From Micropruina sonneratiae (GTDB lineage: Bacteria; Actinomycetota; Actinomycetes; Propionibacteriales; Propionibacteriaceae): DNA of 64,000 nt. Shown here piece by piece: positions 1-8,625 of the stretch. The stretch covers positions 271,181 through 335,180 of the forward strand of contig NZ_JAPDHX010000001.1 of NCBI RefSeq assembly GCF_025972045.1. Direction: 5' to 3'. Position numbers and translations under genes: made by a program. Within the stretch, counting starts at the first letter, position 1. Every line of letters starts with the position of its first letter. Under the pieces are notes generated by a model. It made no database searches. It had not been told where the DNA came from and saw only the letters and a program-made list of their open reading frames with translations.

Positions 1-398
1 GCCAGCAGGTCGATCACGTAGCCCAGACCGGCGGCCAGCCGGCGCGGCGCGTAGTGGGAGATGAACAGGGCGATGCCGATCGACACCGGCACCGCCATCA
101 GCAGCGCCCAGAACGACGCCCACACGGTGCCCCAGGCGAACGGCAGGATCCAGGACAGGAACGGGCCGTAGCCCTGCGCCTGCAGCACCTCGGGTGAGGT
201 GGTCAGCGCTGGGAAGGCCTGCATCAGCAGGAAGCCGGCGACCGCGGCGAGGATGACCAGGATCGCAACGCCCGAGCCGGTCGAGAGCCCGCTGAACACG
301 CGGTCGCCTAGTCGCCGCAGCGGACGGCCGGGACCGCCGGGCCGCTCGGGCGAGGGGCTGGGGGTCACCTCCTGGGTGGACTGCGTCACGGTTGCCAT
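1..398 (-). CDS. pstC: Phosphate ABC transporter permease PstC (N-terminal part, runs off the window)
   Basis: This is the membrane permease of the high-affinity phosphate importer. About 132 residues are visible. A proline-rich cytoplasmic tail comes first, then a membrane segment (VAILVILAVAAGFLL-like, residues about 45-60), a short periplasmic stretch with FLSWILPFAWGTVW, and a helix ending in ISHYAPRRLAAGLGY, which matches the PstC start of the permease fold. The ATG at 398 is preceded by a purine-rich stretch. It lies 84 nt downstream of pstS on the same strand, and the gap carries a perfect GC hairpin. PstA and PstB should follow outside the window. Identity is secure from sequence plus the pstS neighbour; the C-terminal half cannot be checked. 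Confidence 0.93.
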   Translation of the reverse strand, partial: MATVTQSTQEVTPSPSPERPGGPGRPLRRLGDRVFSGLSTGSGVAILVILAAVAGFLLMQAFPALTTSPEVLQAQGYGPFLSWILPFAWGTVWASFWALLMAVPVSIGIALFISHYAPRRLAAGLGYVIDLL

Positions 399-440
399 CT
401 TTCGCTCACTCTTGGTGGGAGGCTAGAGGATCGGGACCAT

Positions 441-476
441 CCAGCGCCCGCCCGGCGGAAACCGGGCGGGCGCTGG
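441..476 (-). terminator. Perfect 15-bp GC hairpin between pstS and pstC
   Basis: The 15-nt arms at 441-455 and 462-476 are exact reverse complements around a 6-nt loop. The hairpin starts 7 nt after the pstS stop codon and has no T-run on the minus strand. It therefore fits a partial terminator or a 3' mRNA-stabilising hairpin better than a full stop. Such elements commonly let the binding protein be made in excess over the permease; that role is inferred here. Confidence 0.75.
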
Positions 477-482
477 CCGGAC

Positions 483-1574
483 TCACTTGATCGACGCGAC
501 CGCCGCTGCGACCTTGGCCTGCATGTCGGCGCTCAGCGGCGCACTGCCGGCGGCTTCGGCGGCCGCCTGCTGGCCCTCGGCGGACGCCACGTAGCCGATG
601 AAGCTCTTCACCAGCTCGGCCGTGGCGGAGTCCTTGTAGGCCTCGCAGACCAGCGCGTACGAGACCAGCACGGCCGGGTAGGCGCCCTCGGCCTTGCGGT
701 TCAGCGTCAGCGCGAGGTCATGCTCGGAGCGGCCGGAGATCGTCTCGGAGGCGTCCACCACCTTGGCCGCCGCCTCCGCGGTCGGCTGCAGCCACTCGTC
801 GCCGACCTGCAGTTGGGCGTGGCTGACCTCCCTGGCTGCGGAGGCGTCCGCGTAGCCGATCGTGTTGGTGCCGGTCGACACGGCGTCCACCACCGCCGAG
901 GTGCCCTTGGCGGCCTCGCCGCCGAACGCGGCCGGGAAGGTGTCGGACGCCTCCTCGCTCCACACCGACGGTGCGGCCTGGTGCAGGTAGTCGGTGAAGT
1001 TGTTGGTGGTGCCCGAGTCGTCGGAGCGGTGCACCGCGGTGATGGCGGCATCGGGCAGCTTCGCGTCGGGGTTGGTGGCAACGATGGCCTCGTCGTTCCA
1101 CTTGGTGATCGTGCCCGCGAAGATGCCGGCCACGGTGTCGGCGTCCAGCTTCAGTTCGTCGACTCCTTCGACGTTGAAGATGACGGCGATCGGGGAGATG
1201 TAGACCGGCAGGTCGAGAGCGTTGGATTCGGCGGTGCAGCCGGCGAACTTGCCCGCGCCCATCTCCTCGTCCTGGAACGGACGATCAGAGCCGGCGTACT
1301 GCACGGCGCCGGACGTGAACGCCTCACGGCCCGCGCCGGAGCCGTCGGGGGAGTAGTTGATGGTGACGCCGGAGTGGGCGGACTGGTAGTCGGCGATCCA
1401 CTTCTGCTGCGCCGCGGACATCGACGAAGCGCCCTTGCCGGCCAGCGTGCTGGACGCGGCGGTGCCGCTGGTCCCAGTGCCCGGGTCGGCGGGTTCGTTG
1501 GCTGCGCAGGCGGACAGAGTCAGCGCAGCCGCGGCAATCAGTGCCACCGGCGCGCCGAGCTTGGAGATCTTCAC
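483..1574 (-). CDS. pstS: Phosphate-binding lipoprotein PstS
   Basis: This is the solute-binding component of the Pst phosphate importer, anchored outside the membrane as a lipoprotein. I start it at the GTG at 1574, because GAAAGGAAA lies just upstream and the protein then opens with MKISKLG, a hydrophobic stretch and the lipobox LSAC. The longer ATG start at 1619 would put 15 unrelated residues before the signal peptide. Motifs of the PstS fold are visible: GKGASSM near the mature N-terminus, SPDGSGAGREAFTSG and YAGSDRPF (phosphate-binding loops), and HRSDDSGTTNNFTDYL. Length is 363 aa, typical for the family. A PHO box sits about 80 nt upstream, so expression is probably controlled by PhoP under phosphate limitation. 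Confidence 0.95.
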   Translation of the reverse strand: MKISKLGAPVALIAAAALTLSACAANEPADPGTGTSGTAASSTLAGKGASSMSAAQQKWIADYQSAHSGVTINYSPDGSGAGREAFTSGAVQYAGSDRPFQDEEMGAGKFAGCTAESNALDLPVYISPIAVIFNVEGVDELKLDADTVAGIFAGTITKWNDEAIVATNPDAKLPDAAITAVHRSDDSGTTNNFTDYLHQAAPSVWSEEASDTFPAAFGGEAAKGTSAVVDAVSTGTNTIGYADASAAREVSHAQLQVGDEWLQPTAEAAAKVVDASETISGRSEHDLALTLNRKAEGAYPAVLVSYALVCEAYKDSATAELVKSFIGYVASAEGQQAAAEAAGSAPLSADMQAKVAAAVASIK

Positions 1575-1650
1575 GGCTTTCCTTTCGCGAACGTTGGAGC
1601 GACTCGCTCCGCGAAGCACGCTAGGCAGCCCAGGAAACCGAATGGGGGCT

Positions 1651-1672
1651 CTTGGGTGAACAGCCGGTGAAC
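1651..1672 (-). promoter_or_regulatory. PHO box (PhoP-type direct repeats) upstream of pstS
   Basis: On the minus strand two 11-nt units each begin with GTTCACC (GTTCACCGGCT then GTTCACCCAAG). This is the spacing and core of the actinobacterial PhoP direct-repeat operator described in Streptomyces. It ends about 77 nt before the pstS GTG. The sequence match is seen directly; binding is inferred. Confidence 0.8.
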
Positions 1673-1697
1673 TCCGTATCGCTGCTTGTCAGCAGGG

Positions 1698-2582
1698 TCA
1701 AACGCGGGGTTTGTGCCACTCGACGCTGACGGTCTCGCCGGTCGGCGACAGGTGCGCGACCAGTACCGCGGCGGTCAGCATCGGCCGGTCGGGAACCCCC
1801 AGCGCGTCCAGCATCAGCGGCAGCACGGGGCGGTGGCCGCAGATGGCTCGGGGCACCCCGGAGGCGGCGGTCTGGCCGATGAGCCGTTTCATCAGCTTGC
1901 GGACGGCCTCGGGATGGTCCTTCGCCTGTTCCTCCGACAGCGTCGACCACCCCTTCACGTCGAGCCGTTGCGCCTTCGCGTACGGGCCCAACGTGCTCAT
2001 GCAGCGCGCCGAGGTGGACGAGTCGAGATCCTGGACGCCGTAGGCGGCCAGCAACGGCGCCAACTGCTTGCTCTGCTTGCGGCCCCGGCTGCTCAGCTGG
2101 CGCAACTGGTCCTTGCCCGACCAGTGCTTGCGCTCCATCGCCTTGCCGTGCCGGACGATCAGCAGCGGCGTGGTCTGCGGCAGGGTCACCGCCTGTTCGA
2201 CCAGCCGCCGCTCGTCGGCGTAGGTCATCCGCCGCAGCGCCGAGTCGATGGTCAGCCAGGCCCGGCGGTCGACCTCGGCGTTGGCCTTGAACCGCCCCTG
2301 TTCGACAACGGTGCCCAGCCAGTAGGCGACCCGCTTGGTGCCGCTGGGGATCGGGTACTGGATGCGGTCCACCGGGTGGGTGAGCCGAATGCGGACCGCC
2401 GACTCCTCGACCACCTCGCGGACGGCGGTCCCGGCCAGATACTCGTCGGGGTCGAGCTTGCCCTTCGGCAGCGACCAGTCGTTGTAGCTGGGCCGGTGCA
2501 CCACGAGCACCTGGAGCTGGCGCCCTTTGGGCCGGCGCAGCACGATCGCACCCGCGGCCTCCACCAGGCGCCCCCGGCTCAT
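1698..2582 (-). CDS. mutT1: Nudix hydrolase fused to a histidine-phosphatase domain (MutT1-like)
   Basis: A two-domain protein of 294 aa. Residues 5-140 form a Nudix domain with the box [21 protein letters not shown] (REVVEE core). Residues about 150-290 form a histidine-phosphatase domain starting with the LLIVRHGKA motif (RHG). This order is that of mycobacterial MutT1, which degrades 8-oxo-GTP/dGTP and dinucleoside polyphosphates. The ATG at 2582 overlaps the ppk stop by 4 nt, so the two are translationally coupled. Co-expression with polyphosphate kinase fits a role in nucleotide sanitation or polyphosphate-linked nucleotide turnover. The long upstream extension of the open frame is antisense to ppk-coding sequence and is not part of the gene. 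Confidence 0.88.
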   Translation of the reverse strand: MSRGRLVEAAGAIVLRRPKGRQLQVLVVHRPSYNDWSLPKGKLDPDEYLAGTAVREVVEESAVRIRLTHPVDRIQYPIPSGTKRVAYWLGTVVEQGRFKANAEVDRRAWLTIDSALRRMTYADERRLVEQAVTLPQTTPLLIVRHGKAMERKHWSGKDQLRQLSSRGRKQSKQLAPLLAAYGVQDLDSSTSARCMSTLGPYAKAQRLDVKGWSTLSEEQAKDHPEAVRKLMKRLIGQTAASGVPRAICGHRPVLPLMLDALGVPDRPMLTAAVLVAHLSPTGETVSVEWHKPRV

Positions 2583-4687
2583 CCGCCGACCCGTTCGCGG
2601 CGCGAGCCCAGCGACGAGATGAGGTGCTCCTGCAGGTCGAGCAGCGGTTCGCCGTCCGGGGCGGCGGTGTGCTGCACCCAGCCGTCCGGCTCGAGCCACC
2701 ACGAGGCGGTGCCGTCGTCGAAGGCCAGGTCGAACAGCCCCTCGATGGTGGCCATGTGCCGCGGGTTGGTGAGCGAGGCGAGCACCTCGACCCGGCGGTC
2801 GAGGTTGCGGTGCATCAGGTCGGTGGAGCCGATGCCGACGCGGGGCTGGCCGCCGTTGGCGAACCAGAACAGCCGGGAGTGTTCGAGGAAGCGGCCGAGG
2901 ATCGAGCGCACCCGGATGTTCTCGCTCAGGCCGGGCACCCCCGCCTTCACGGTGCAGATGCCGCGCACCCACAGCTCGACACTCACCCCGGCCCCGGACG
3001 CCCGGTACAGCGCGTCGATCACGGTCTCGTCGACGATGGAGTTGACCTTGATCCGGATCCCGGCGGGACGCCCGGCGCGGTGGTGCTCGATCTCGTCGTC
3101 GATGAACTCGACCAGCCCGCGACGGATGCCGTGCGGGGCGACCAGAAGCCGCTTGTAGTGGGTCTCCTGACCCATTCCGGACAGGTGGTTGAACAGCCGG
3201 GCCACGTCGTCGGTGATCACCGGGTTGGCGGTGAGCAGGCCGACGTCCTCATACATCCTGGCCGTCTTCGGGTTGTAGTTGCCGGTGCCGATGTGGCAGT
3301 AGCGACGCAGCCCGTCCGGCTCGTCGCGCACCACCAGCGACAGCTTGCAATGCGTCTTGAGGCCGATCAGCCCGTACACCACGTGGCAGCCGGCCCGCTC
3401 GAGCTTGCGCGCCCAGCCGATGTTGGCCTGCTCGTCGAAGCGGGCCTTGATCTCGACCAGTGCGAGCACCTGCTTGCCGGACTGGGCGGCCTCGATCAGG
3501 GCGTCCACGATCGGCGAGTCGCCCGAGGTGCGGTACAGCGTCTGCTTGATCGCCAGCACCGCCGGGTCGGCGGCGGCCTGCTCGATGAACCGCTGCACGC
3601 TGGTCGCGAACGAGTGGTAGGGGTGGTGCAGCAGCACGTCACGGTGCTTGAGCGCGGCGAACATGTCGGCCGGCATGGCCGTCTCGACCTCGGCCAGTTC
3701 GGGATGGGTCTTGGGCAGGAACGCCTTGTACTTCAGCGATTCGCGGTCCAGGTCGGCCAGCGAGAACAGGCCGCGCAGGTCGAGGGGCGCGGGCAGCTTG
3801 AACACCTCCTTCTCGGAGATGTCGAGTTCGCTGACCAGCAGGTCGAGCATCTTGTCGTCGATGTCGTCCTCGACCTCGAGCCGCACCGGCGGACGCCCCA
3901 CCTTGCGCCGCAGCAGCTCCTTCTCCAGCGCGTGCAGCAGATTCTCGGCGTCGTCCTCCTCGACCTCGAGATCCTCGTTGCGGGTGACCCGGAAAGTGGA
4001 GTGCTCCAGCACCTGCATGCCGGAGAACAGCCGGTCGAGGTGCCGGGCGATGACGTCCTCGATCGCGATGAAGCGACCCTCGGCCAGGGGCAGGAAGCGG
4101 CTCAGCACCGCCGGCACCTTGACCCGCGCGAACTGCCGGGCGCCGGTCATCGGGTTCTTCAGCAGCACCGCCAGGTTGTTGCTCAGCCCGGAGATGTAGG
4201 GGAACGGGTGCGAAGGGTCCACCGCCAGCGGGGTCAGCACCGGGAAGATGCGTTCCTCGAACAGGGTGGTGAGCGTGGCCTTCTCGGAGTCGGTCAACTG
4301 ATCCCAGCGCAACACCTCGATGCCCTGCTCGGCCAGTTCGGGGCGGACCTCGTCGGCGAACACCCGGGCTTGCTGGGTCACCAGCTCGCGGGTACGGGTG
4401 AGGATCTTCTCGTGCAGGTCGCGCGGCAGGATGCCGGACGCCGAGGGCACCGCCACGCCTGCGGCGATGCGGCGCTTGAGTCCGGCCACCCGGACCATGA
4501 AGTACTCGTCCAGGTTCGAGGAGAAGATGGCCAGGAACCGTGCCCGCTCCAGCAGCGGGACGCGGGCGGCGTCCCGGGCCAGGTCGAGCACGCGGTTGTT
4601 GAACGCCAGCCAACTCAGCTCGCGCTCGGAGTAGCGGTCGGCGGGCAGCTCGGATCGGTCCTCGTCGAGCACCAGTTCGGCGGTCAT
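2579..4687 (-). CDS. ppk: Polyphosphate kinase 1
   Basis: Reversibly transfers the ATP gamma-phosphate to inorganic polyphosphate. The 702-aa protein has the PPK1 order: N domain ([19 protein letters not shown]), head, then two PLD-like catalytic domains. [12 protein letters not shown] carries the autophosphorylated-histidine region and [19 protein letters not shown] the HxTGNYN-type motif; the C-terminus has [18 protein letters not shown] prefer the ATG at 4687 over the GTG at 4690, because AGGAG is then 5 nt upstream instead of 2. Either start overlaps the mshD stop, so the gene is coupled to mshD upstream and mutT1 downstream. A PHO-box-controlled pst operon follows, tying phosphate uptake to its storage. 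Confidence 0.96.
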   Translation of the reverse strand: MTAELVLDEDRSELPADRYSERELSWLAFNNRVLDLARDAARVPLLERARFLAIFSSNLDEYFMVRVAGLKRRIAAGVAVPSASGILPRDLHEKILTRTRELVTQQARVFADEVRPELAEQGIEVLRWDQLTDSEKATLTTLFEERIFPVLTPLAVDPSHPFPYISGLSNNLAVLLKNPMTGARQFARVKVPAVLSRFLPLAEGRFIAIEDVIARHLDRLFSGMQVLEHSTFRVTRNEDLEVEEDDAENLLHALEKELLRRKVGRPPVRLEVEDDIDDKMLDLLVSELDISEKEVFKLPAPLDLRGLFSLADLDRESLKYKAFLPKTHPELAEVETAMPADMFAALKHRDVLLHHPYHSFATSVQRFIEQAAADPAVLAIKQTLYRTSGDSPIVDALIEAAQSGKQVLALVEIKARFDEQANIGWARKLERAGCHVVYGLIGLKTHCKLSLVVRDEPDGLRRYCHIGTGNYNPKTARMYEDVGLLTANPVITDDVARLFNHLSGMGQETHYKRLLVAPHGIRRGLVEFIDDEIEHHRAGRPAGIRIKVNSIVDETVIDALYRASGAGVSVELWVRGICTVKAGVPGLSENIRVRSILGRFLEHSRLFWFANGGQPRVGIGSTDLMHRNLDRRVEVLASLTNPRHMATIEGLFDLAFDDGTASWWLEPDGWVQHTAAPDGEPLLDLQEHLISSLGSRRERVGG

Positions 4688-5520
4688 CACTGCTCCTGAG
4701 AAGGCTGGTCGGGGCCGTAAAGGACATCACTGTGCACCACGGTGAAGCCGGTCCGCTCGTACAGTTGTACCGCCCTGGCATTGGCGGCTTCAACGTACAG
4801 ATGCACGCTGGGACTGCCGGCGGCGGCCAGGTGTTCCAGCCCGGCGGCCAGTAACCGCTTGCCCAGCCCGGTGCCCTGCGCGCGCGGCGCGGTGGCCAGG
4901 ATGTACACCTCGCCCCGGCCGTCCGGGTGGCGTTTGGTCCAATGGAAGCCGGTCAACCCGTCGGCGTCGGAGGTGACCAGCAGGCCGTCGGGGTCGAACC
5001 AGTCCTCGGCGAGCCGGGCGTCCAGGTCGGCGCGAGAGAAGCGACGCTGCTCGGGGTGCCAGTCGAACGCGGCGGCGTTGAGGGCCAACAGCGCGTCGGC
5101 GTCCTGCATCGTGAACGGCCGGACGCCGTCGAACCGCTGCCCGGTGGGCGGGTCCAGGGGCCGCTGCATCACCAGCAGCCGCCGGCGTTCGAGCAGGCCG
5201 TTCGCCGCCGCGAAGCCCTGCGCCGCGGGCAGGTTGCCGAACGCCCACACCCCGACGCCACGCACCTCGGCGAGCAGTTCGCCGCCGATGCCCCGGCGGC
5301 GGTGGGCGGGGTGCACGAACAGCTGGGCGGTGCCGTGGCTGTCGTTGCGCTGCGCGTACCCGATCAGATCCCCGTCCAGTTCGCGAAGGTGGTGGGTGAC
5401 GGACGCCGGTGCGCCGGCGAGCGCCAGGGTGGCGTCCTCGTTGAGGGGGTGTTCGCCGTCATGGTCGGCGACCGTCCCGGCCAGCGCACGCACCCGTTGG
5501 GCGTCCTCGGGGCTCAGCAT
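4687..5520 (-). CDS. mshD: Mycothiol synthase (acetyl-CoA:Cys-GlcN-Ins acetyltransferase)
   Basis: Last step of mycothiol synthesis: acetylates the cysteine amine of Cys-GlcN-Ins. The 277-aa protein has two tandem GNAT domains. The N-terminal one has [11 protein letters not shown] and the acetyl-CoA loop [10 protein letters not shown]; the C-terminal one has [29 protein letters not shown], and [16 protein letters not shown]. This arrangement is specific to MshD and limits the host to Actinomycetota. It lies 22 nt downstream of glnR and overlaps ppk by 1 to 4 nt. The glnR-mshD adjacency is the same as in mycobacteria. Confidence 0.95.
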   Translation of the reverse strand: MLSPEDAQRVRALAGTVADHDGEHPLNEDATLALAGAPASVTHHLRELDGDLIGYAQRNDSHGTAQLFVHPAHRRRGIGGELLAEVRGVGVWAFGNLPAAQGFAAANGLLERRRLLVMQRPLDPPTGQRFDGVRPFTMQDADALLALNAAAFDWHPEQRRFSRADLDARLAEDWFDPDGLLVTSDADGLTGFHWTKRHPDGRGEVYILATAPRAQGTGLGKRLLAAGLEHLAAAGSPSVHLYVEAANARAVQLYERTGFTVVHSDVLYGPDQPSQEQ

Positions 5521-5542
5521 GCGCTCAGGCTAGCCCGATCGG

Positions 5543-6202
5543 CTACGACGAGAAGCGGTAGCCCACGTTGCGCACGGTGCCGATCAGCGACTCGTGCTCG
5601 GGGCCCAGCTTGGCCCGCAGCCGGCGGATGTGGACATCGACGGTGCGGGTGCCGCCGAAGTAGTCGTAGCCCCACACGTCGGCCAGCAGGTGCTCGCGGC
5701 TGAACACCCGACCCGGGTGGGTGACCAGGTACTTCAGCAACTCGAACTCGGTGTAGGTCAGGTCGAGCGGCGCGTCACCGAGCCGGGCCGAGTAGGCTGC
5801 CTCGTCGATCACGATGCCGCCGGACTGGATCAGCCCGTCGGATTCGTTGGAGCTGAGCAGCAGCCGGATGCGGGCGTCGAACTCGGCCGGGCCGGCGCCG
5901 TCCAGGATGAGATCCGAGACGCCCCAGTCGCCGTTGATCGCGGCCAGCCCGCCCTCGGTGACCACCAGCAGGATCGGCAGGGTGATGCCCGAGGAGACGA
6001 AGAGCCGACACACCGTTCGGGCGTTGGCCAGGTTGCTGCGTCCGTCGATGACCACCACGTCGGCCTTGGCCGACTCGGTCAGCGCGTTGGTGTCGGCGGG
6101 GGCGCTACGCAGGTCGTGGGCGAGGAGTCCGATCGCCGGCAGCACCGCCTCGGGGCGCGCACCGGTGTCCAACTGACTGCTGACCACCAGCAGTTGCGCC
6201 AT
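5543..6202 (-). CDS. glnR: GlnR-type OmpR-family regulator of nitrogen metabolism
   Basis: Orphan winged-helix regulator. The first about 115 residues are a receiver-like domain (LLVVSSQLDTG... DVVVIDGRSNLANAR); the C-terminal domain has LDLTYTEFELLKYL, VWGYDYFGGTRTVDVHIRRLRAKLGPE and IGTVRNVGYRF, closely matching actinobacterial GlnR, which controls nitrogen assimilation genes. GlnR is not activated by a partner kinase in the usual way, which fits the lack of a kinase here. I start at the ATG at 6202 (MAQLLVV), after a G-rich stretch; the GTG at 6223 adds seven residues. First gene of a likely glnR-mshD-ppk-mutT1 transcription unit. Confidence 0.92.
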   Translation of the reverse strand: MAQLLVVSSQLDTGARPEAVLPAIGLLAHDLRSAPADTNALTESAKADVVVIDGRSNLANARTVCRLFVSSGITLPILLVVTEGGLAAINGDWGVSDLILDGAGPAEFDARIRLLLSSNESDGLIQSGGIVIDEAAYSARLGDAPLDLTYTEFELLKYLVTHPGRVFSREHLLADVWGYDYFGGTRTVDVHIRRLRAKLGPEHESLIGTVRNVGYRFSS

Positions 6203-6305
6203 ACCCACCCCCGTTCCGGCCACCTCGGGCCGTTACAGGATAGTGACACCTCCCCGGTCGGTGTGGCGACGGCATCCGGTGGGCGGTCGCGGGGGCTGCG
6301 GCGTG

Positions 6306-6731
6306 CTACAGCTCCAGCAGCACCGTGACCGGGCCGTCGTTGACCAGTTCCACCCGCATCGTCGCGCCGAACCGCCCGGTGGCGACCTCGGCGCCGTAGG
6401 CCCGCAGGGCGTCGACGTACCTGGTGACCAGCGGTTGGCTGACCGGTGCCGGTGCGGCCGCGCTCCACGACGGGCGCCGGCCCTTGCGGGTGTCGCCGTA
6501 GAGGGTGAACTGGCTGACCACGAGAATCGGCGCCGACTCCTGGGCGCAGCTGCGTTCCCCGTGCAGGATGCGCAGGTTCCAGGTCTTGTCGGCCAGCGCA
6601 TCCGCGATCGAGGGCGTGTCGGTGTGGGTGACGCCGAGCAGCACCAGCAGGCCGGGGGAGTCGATGCCGCCGATCATCTCGCCGTCGACGCTGACGCCGG
6701 CGCTGGTGACGCGTTGGACGAGGGCTCGCAT
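6306..6731 (-). CDS. dtd: D-aminoacyl-tRNA deacylase
   Basis: Hydrolyses D-amino acids wrongly attached to tRNA. The 141-aa length is standard, it begins [17 protein letters not shown], and the catalytic-site signature [17 protein letters not shown] is intact. Near the C-terminus the usual NxGPVT strand reads NDGPVT. It is followed on the same strand by the glnR operon after a 103-nt gap that holds GlnR promoter space. Upstream lies a decayed methyltransferase. Confidence 0.95.
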   Translation of the reverse strand: MRALVQRVTSAGVSVDGEMIGGIDSPGLLVLLGVTHTDTPSIADALADKTWNLRILHGERSCAQESAPILVVSQFTLYGDTRKGRRPSWSAAAPAPVSQPLVTRYVDALRAYGAEVATGRFGATMRVELVNDGPVTVLLEL

Positions 6732-6743
6732 CGGGCCATCCTG

Positions 6744-6933
6744 TCAGGCTGGTTCCGCTGGGCGGCGCCAGTTCAGGGCGTAGCGCCACAGCAGCAGGCG
6801 GCGGTGCTGCGCGCCGGGGTCGAGGGTGCGTGCACCCGAGGACGCCCGGGTCGGAGTCGATCGCCGTGACGTCGGGCACGCTGCGGTGTAGGTCGCGGGC
6901 CAGCAGTCCATCACCGCAACCCACATCGAGGGT
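6744..6933 (-). pseudogene. Remnant of a SAM-dependent methyltransferase
   Basis: On the minus strand one frame encodes TLDVGCGDGLLARDL followed by VPDVTAIDSDPGVL, the SAM-binding motif I and following strand of a class I methyltransferase. About 30 codons later a different frame encodes HRRLLLWRYALNWRRPA before a stop at 6744; LLWRYxLxW is a usual C-terminal ending of small actinobacterial methyltransferases. The middle of the domain is missing and the frames do not match. The 5' end is cut where an inverted-repeat element begins (6934). I read this as an internally deleted, dead gene. Confidence 0.65.
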
Positions 6934-7020
6934 CCTGAAAACGGTGCACTCGTCGAGCGGCGCCGGCGCGGGTGAGGCGACGTGCCGGCTCGGGTCGGCG
7001 ACGAGTGCACCGTTCTCAGG
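6934..7020. repeat. 87-bp inverted-repeat element (MITE/REP-like)
   Basis: Two 22-nt arms (6934-6955 and 6999-7020) are reverse complements with one mismatch, around a 43-nt GC-rich middle. Each arm begins CCTGA and contains GGTGCACTCGTCG. The element joins the broken end of the methyltransferase remnant. It has no open frame of its own. A non-autonomous mobile or palindromic repeat is inferred; no second exact copy is in the window. Confidence 0.6.
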
Positions 7021-7071
7021 GTGTCCTGCCCGGCCCGCGGGCGGCCGGAGGTGAGCACTAGACTCACGCGA

Positions 7072-7200
7072 GTGATCCCGACGTCGATTCCCTTGCTGAC
7101 CGCGGGGACGGTCGCGCTGATCGTGGCCGCGGCGGCCGTGCTGATCGCCGCGCTGGTCGTCGTCGTGCGGATCTTCACCGAGAAGCGCAGGAGCGATTGA
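7072..7200 (+). CDS. 42-residue single-span membrane protein
   Basis: A very small protein starting at a GTG (7072), with one long hydrophobic helix (TAGTVALIVAAAAVLIAALV) and a basic tail (EKRRSD). Its TGA overlaps the ATG of the nitrobindin-like gene (TGATG), so it is probably translated with it. TAGACT at 7059-7064, about 8 nt upstream, resembles a -10 box and would give a leaderless or nearly leaderless message. Function unknown. The frame could be extended upstream, but that would cross the inverted-repeat element. Confidence 0.6.
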   Translation: MIPTSIPLLTAGTVALIVAAAAVLIAALVVVVRIFTEKRRSD

Positions 7201-7697
7201 TGAGTTTCGAGATCCCCTCCGACCTGAACCCGGCCCTGGTCGGGCTGGCCTGGCTGCGTGGCCGCTGGGAGGGTTCGGGCTACCTGGAGTGGCCCGGGCA
7301 GGAGAAGATCCGGTTCGCGCAGCAGGTCGACTTCAGCGACAACGGCGGCGACTACCTGCACTACCTGGCGCAGGCGTTCGAGGTGGACGCCCACGGCAAG
7401 CCGACCAGCCCGCTGTTCATGGAGACCGGATTCTGGCGTCCGCTGCCCGACGCGACCGTCGACGTGGTGATGTGCTCGCCGGACGGCTTCGCCGAGGTCT
7501 GGTACGGCAAGCTGCAGCCCGGCCGGGTCGACCTGACCACCGACGCCGTAGTCCGCTCGCCGGACGCCAAGGTCGCCTACACGGCCGGCCGAAGGCTCTA
7601 CGGGACGGTCGAGGGCAAGCTGATGTACTCCTTCGACCGGGCCACCGACGACATCGCCTTGCGGCCCTACGTGTGGGCCACGCTGGTGCGGGCGTGA
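7200..7697 (+). CDS. Nitrobindin/FABP-like heme protein (peroxynitrite isomerase family)
   Basis: A 165-aa all-beta protein of the UPF0678/nitrobindin family, which in mycobacteria binds heme and converts peroxynitrite to nitrate. Family features visible are NPALVGLAWLRGRWEGSG at the start, FWRPLPDATVDVVMCSPDG, and VWYGKLQPGRVDL in the middle. Starts at ATG 7200, sharing one nucleotide with the stop of the small membrane protein, and lies 7 nt before ygfZ. Function in this organism is inferred from the family. Confidence 0.8.
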   Translation: MSFEIPSDLNPALVGLAWLRGRWEGSGYLEWPGQEKIRFAQQVDFSDNGGDYLHYLAQAFEVDAHGKPTSPLFMETGFWRPLPDATVDVVMCSPDGFAEVWYGKLQPGRVDLTTDAVVRSPDAKVAYTAGRRLYGTVEGKLMYSFDRATDDIALRPYVWATLVRA

Positions 7698-7704
7698 GGG
7701 TGCG

Positions 7705-8625
7705 ATGAGCGCAATCAGGCACGAGAGCGGCCCGGACGCCGGAGCGGTCTGGCACTACGGCGACCCGCTGCGCGAACAGCGCCGGCTCGCCGCCGGCGAG
7801 GCGAGCGTCGACCTGTCGCACCGCCCGGTGTTCTCGGTCAGCGGGCCGGACCGGCTCAGCTGGCTGAACAACATCGTCTCGCAGAAGCTGGACGACCTGC
7901 CGCCCGGGGTGTGGACGACTGCCTACATCCTCGACCCGCAGGGCCGGATCGGCCACGTGTTCGGCGGGGTCGACGACGGCGAGACGCTGTGGGCGTCCAC
8001 CGAACCGGGGCATCTGGACGCCCTGCTCGCCTGGCTACGCCGGATGCAGTTCGCTGCCCGGGTCGAGATCGACGAGCGCAGCGACACGCATGCGATGGTG
8101 ATCGCCGGCGGCCCGCGGATCGTGCCGCGCGAGCAGTTGGACGAGGTGCTGGGCGAGGTGCGGGCCGGCACCTGGGCGGCGGACGCGCTGCGGATCGAGG
8201 CCGGCCGGCCGCGGATCTTCGTCGACACCGACGACAAGACGATCCCGAACGAGCTCGCCAACCCCGACGGGCTCGCGCTGGGCGCCGGCGTGCACCTGCA
8301 GAAGGGGTGCTACCCGGGCCAGGAGACTGTTGCCCGGGTGTACACGCTGGGGCGCCCGCCGCGCCGGCTGACCAGACTGCAGTTGGACGGCTCGGCCGAG
8401 GCGCTGCCCGCGGTGGGCGCCGACGTGCTGCTCGACGGGCGGGTGGTCGGCCGGGTCGGCTCGTCGGCACGGCACTTCGAGCAGGGGCCGATCGCGCTGG
8501 CGCTGATCAAACGCAACGTCGACTGGTCGCTTCCGGTGCTGGTGGACGGCATCGACGCCGCCCAGGAACTGATCGTCAACCCCGAGGTGGGGTTGCACGT
8601 ACGTCCGAACATGAGGCTGCGATGA
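7705..8625 (+). CDS. ygfZ: Folate-binding YgfZ/GcvT-family protein
   Basis: Tetrahydrofolate-dependent helper for assembly or repair of some iron-sulfur enzymes. The 306-aa protein shows the N-terminal GcvT-like fold (SVDLSHRPVFSVSGPDRLSWLNNI) and the diagnostic YgfZ signature QKGCYPGQETVARV, with the conserved cysteine. Its last codons overlap cobT (ATGA), so the two are co-translated. Fe-S upkeep is consistent with pflA and ispH nearby, but that is context only. Confidence 0.9.
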   Translation: MSAIRHESGPDAGAVWHYGDPLREQRRLAAGEASVDLSHRPVFSVSGPDRLSWLNNIVSQKLDDLPPGVWTTAYILDPQGRIGHVFGGVDDGETLWASTEPGHLDALLAWLRRMQFAARVEIDERSDTHAMVIAGGPRIVPREQLDEVLGEVRAGTWAADALRIEAGRPRIFVDTDDKTIPNELANPDGLALGAGVHLQKGCYPGQETVARVYTLGRPPRRLTRLQLDGSAEALPAVGADVLLDGRVVGRVGSSARHFEQGPIALALIKRNVDWSLPVLVDGIDAAQELIVNPEVGLHVRPNMRLR

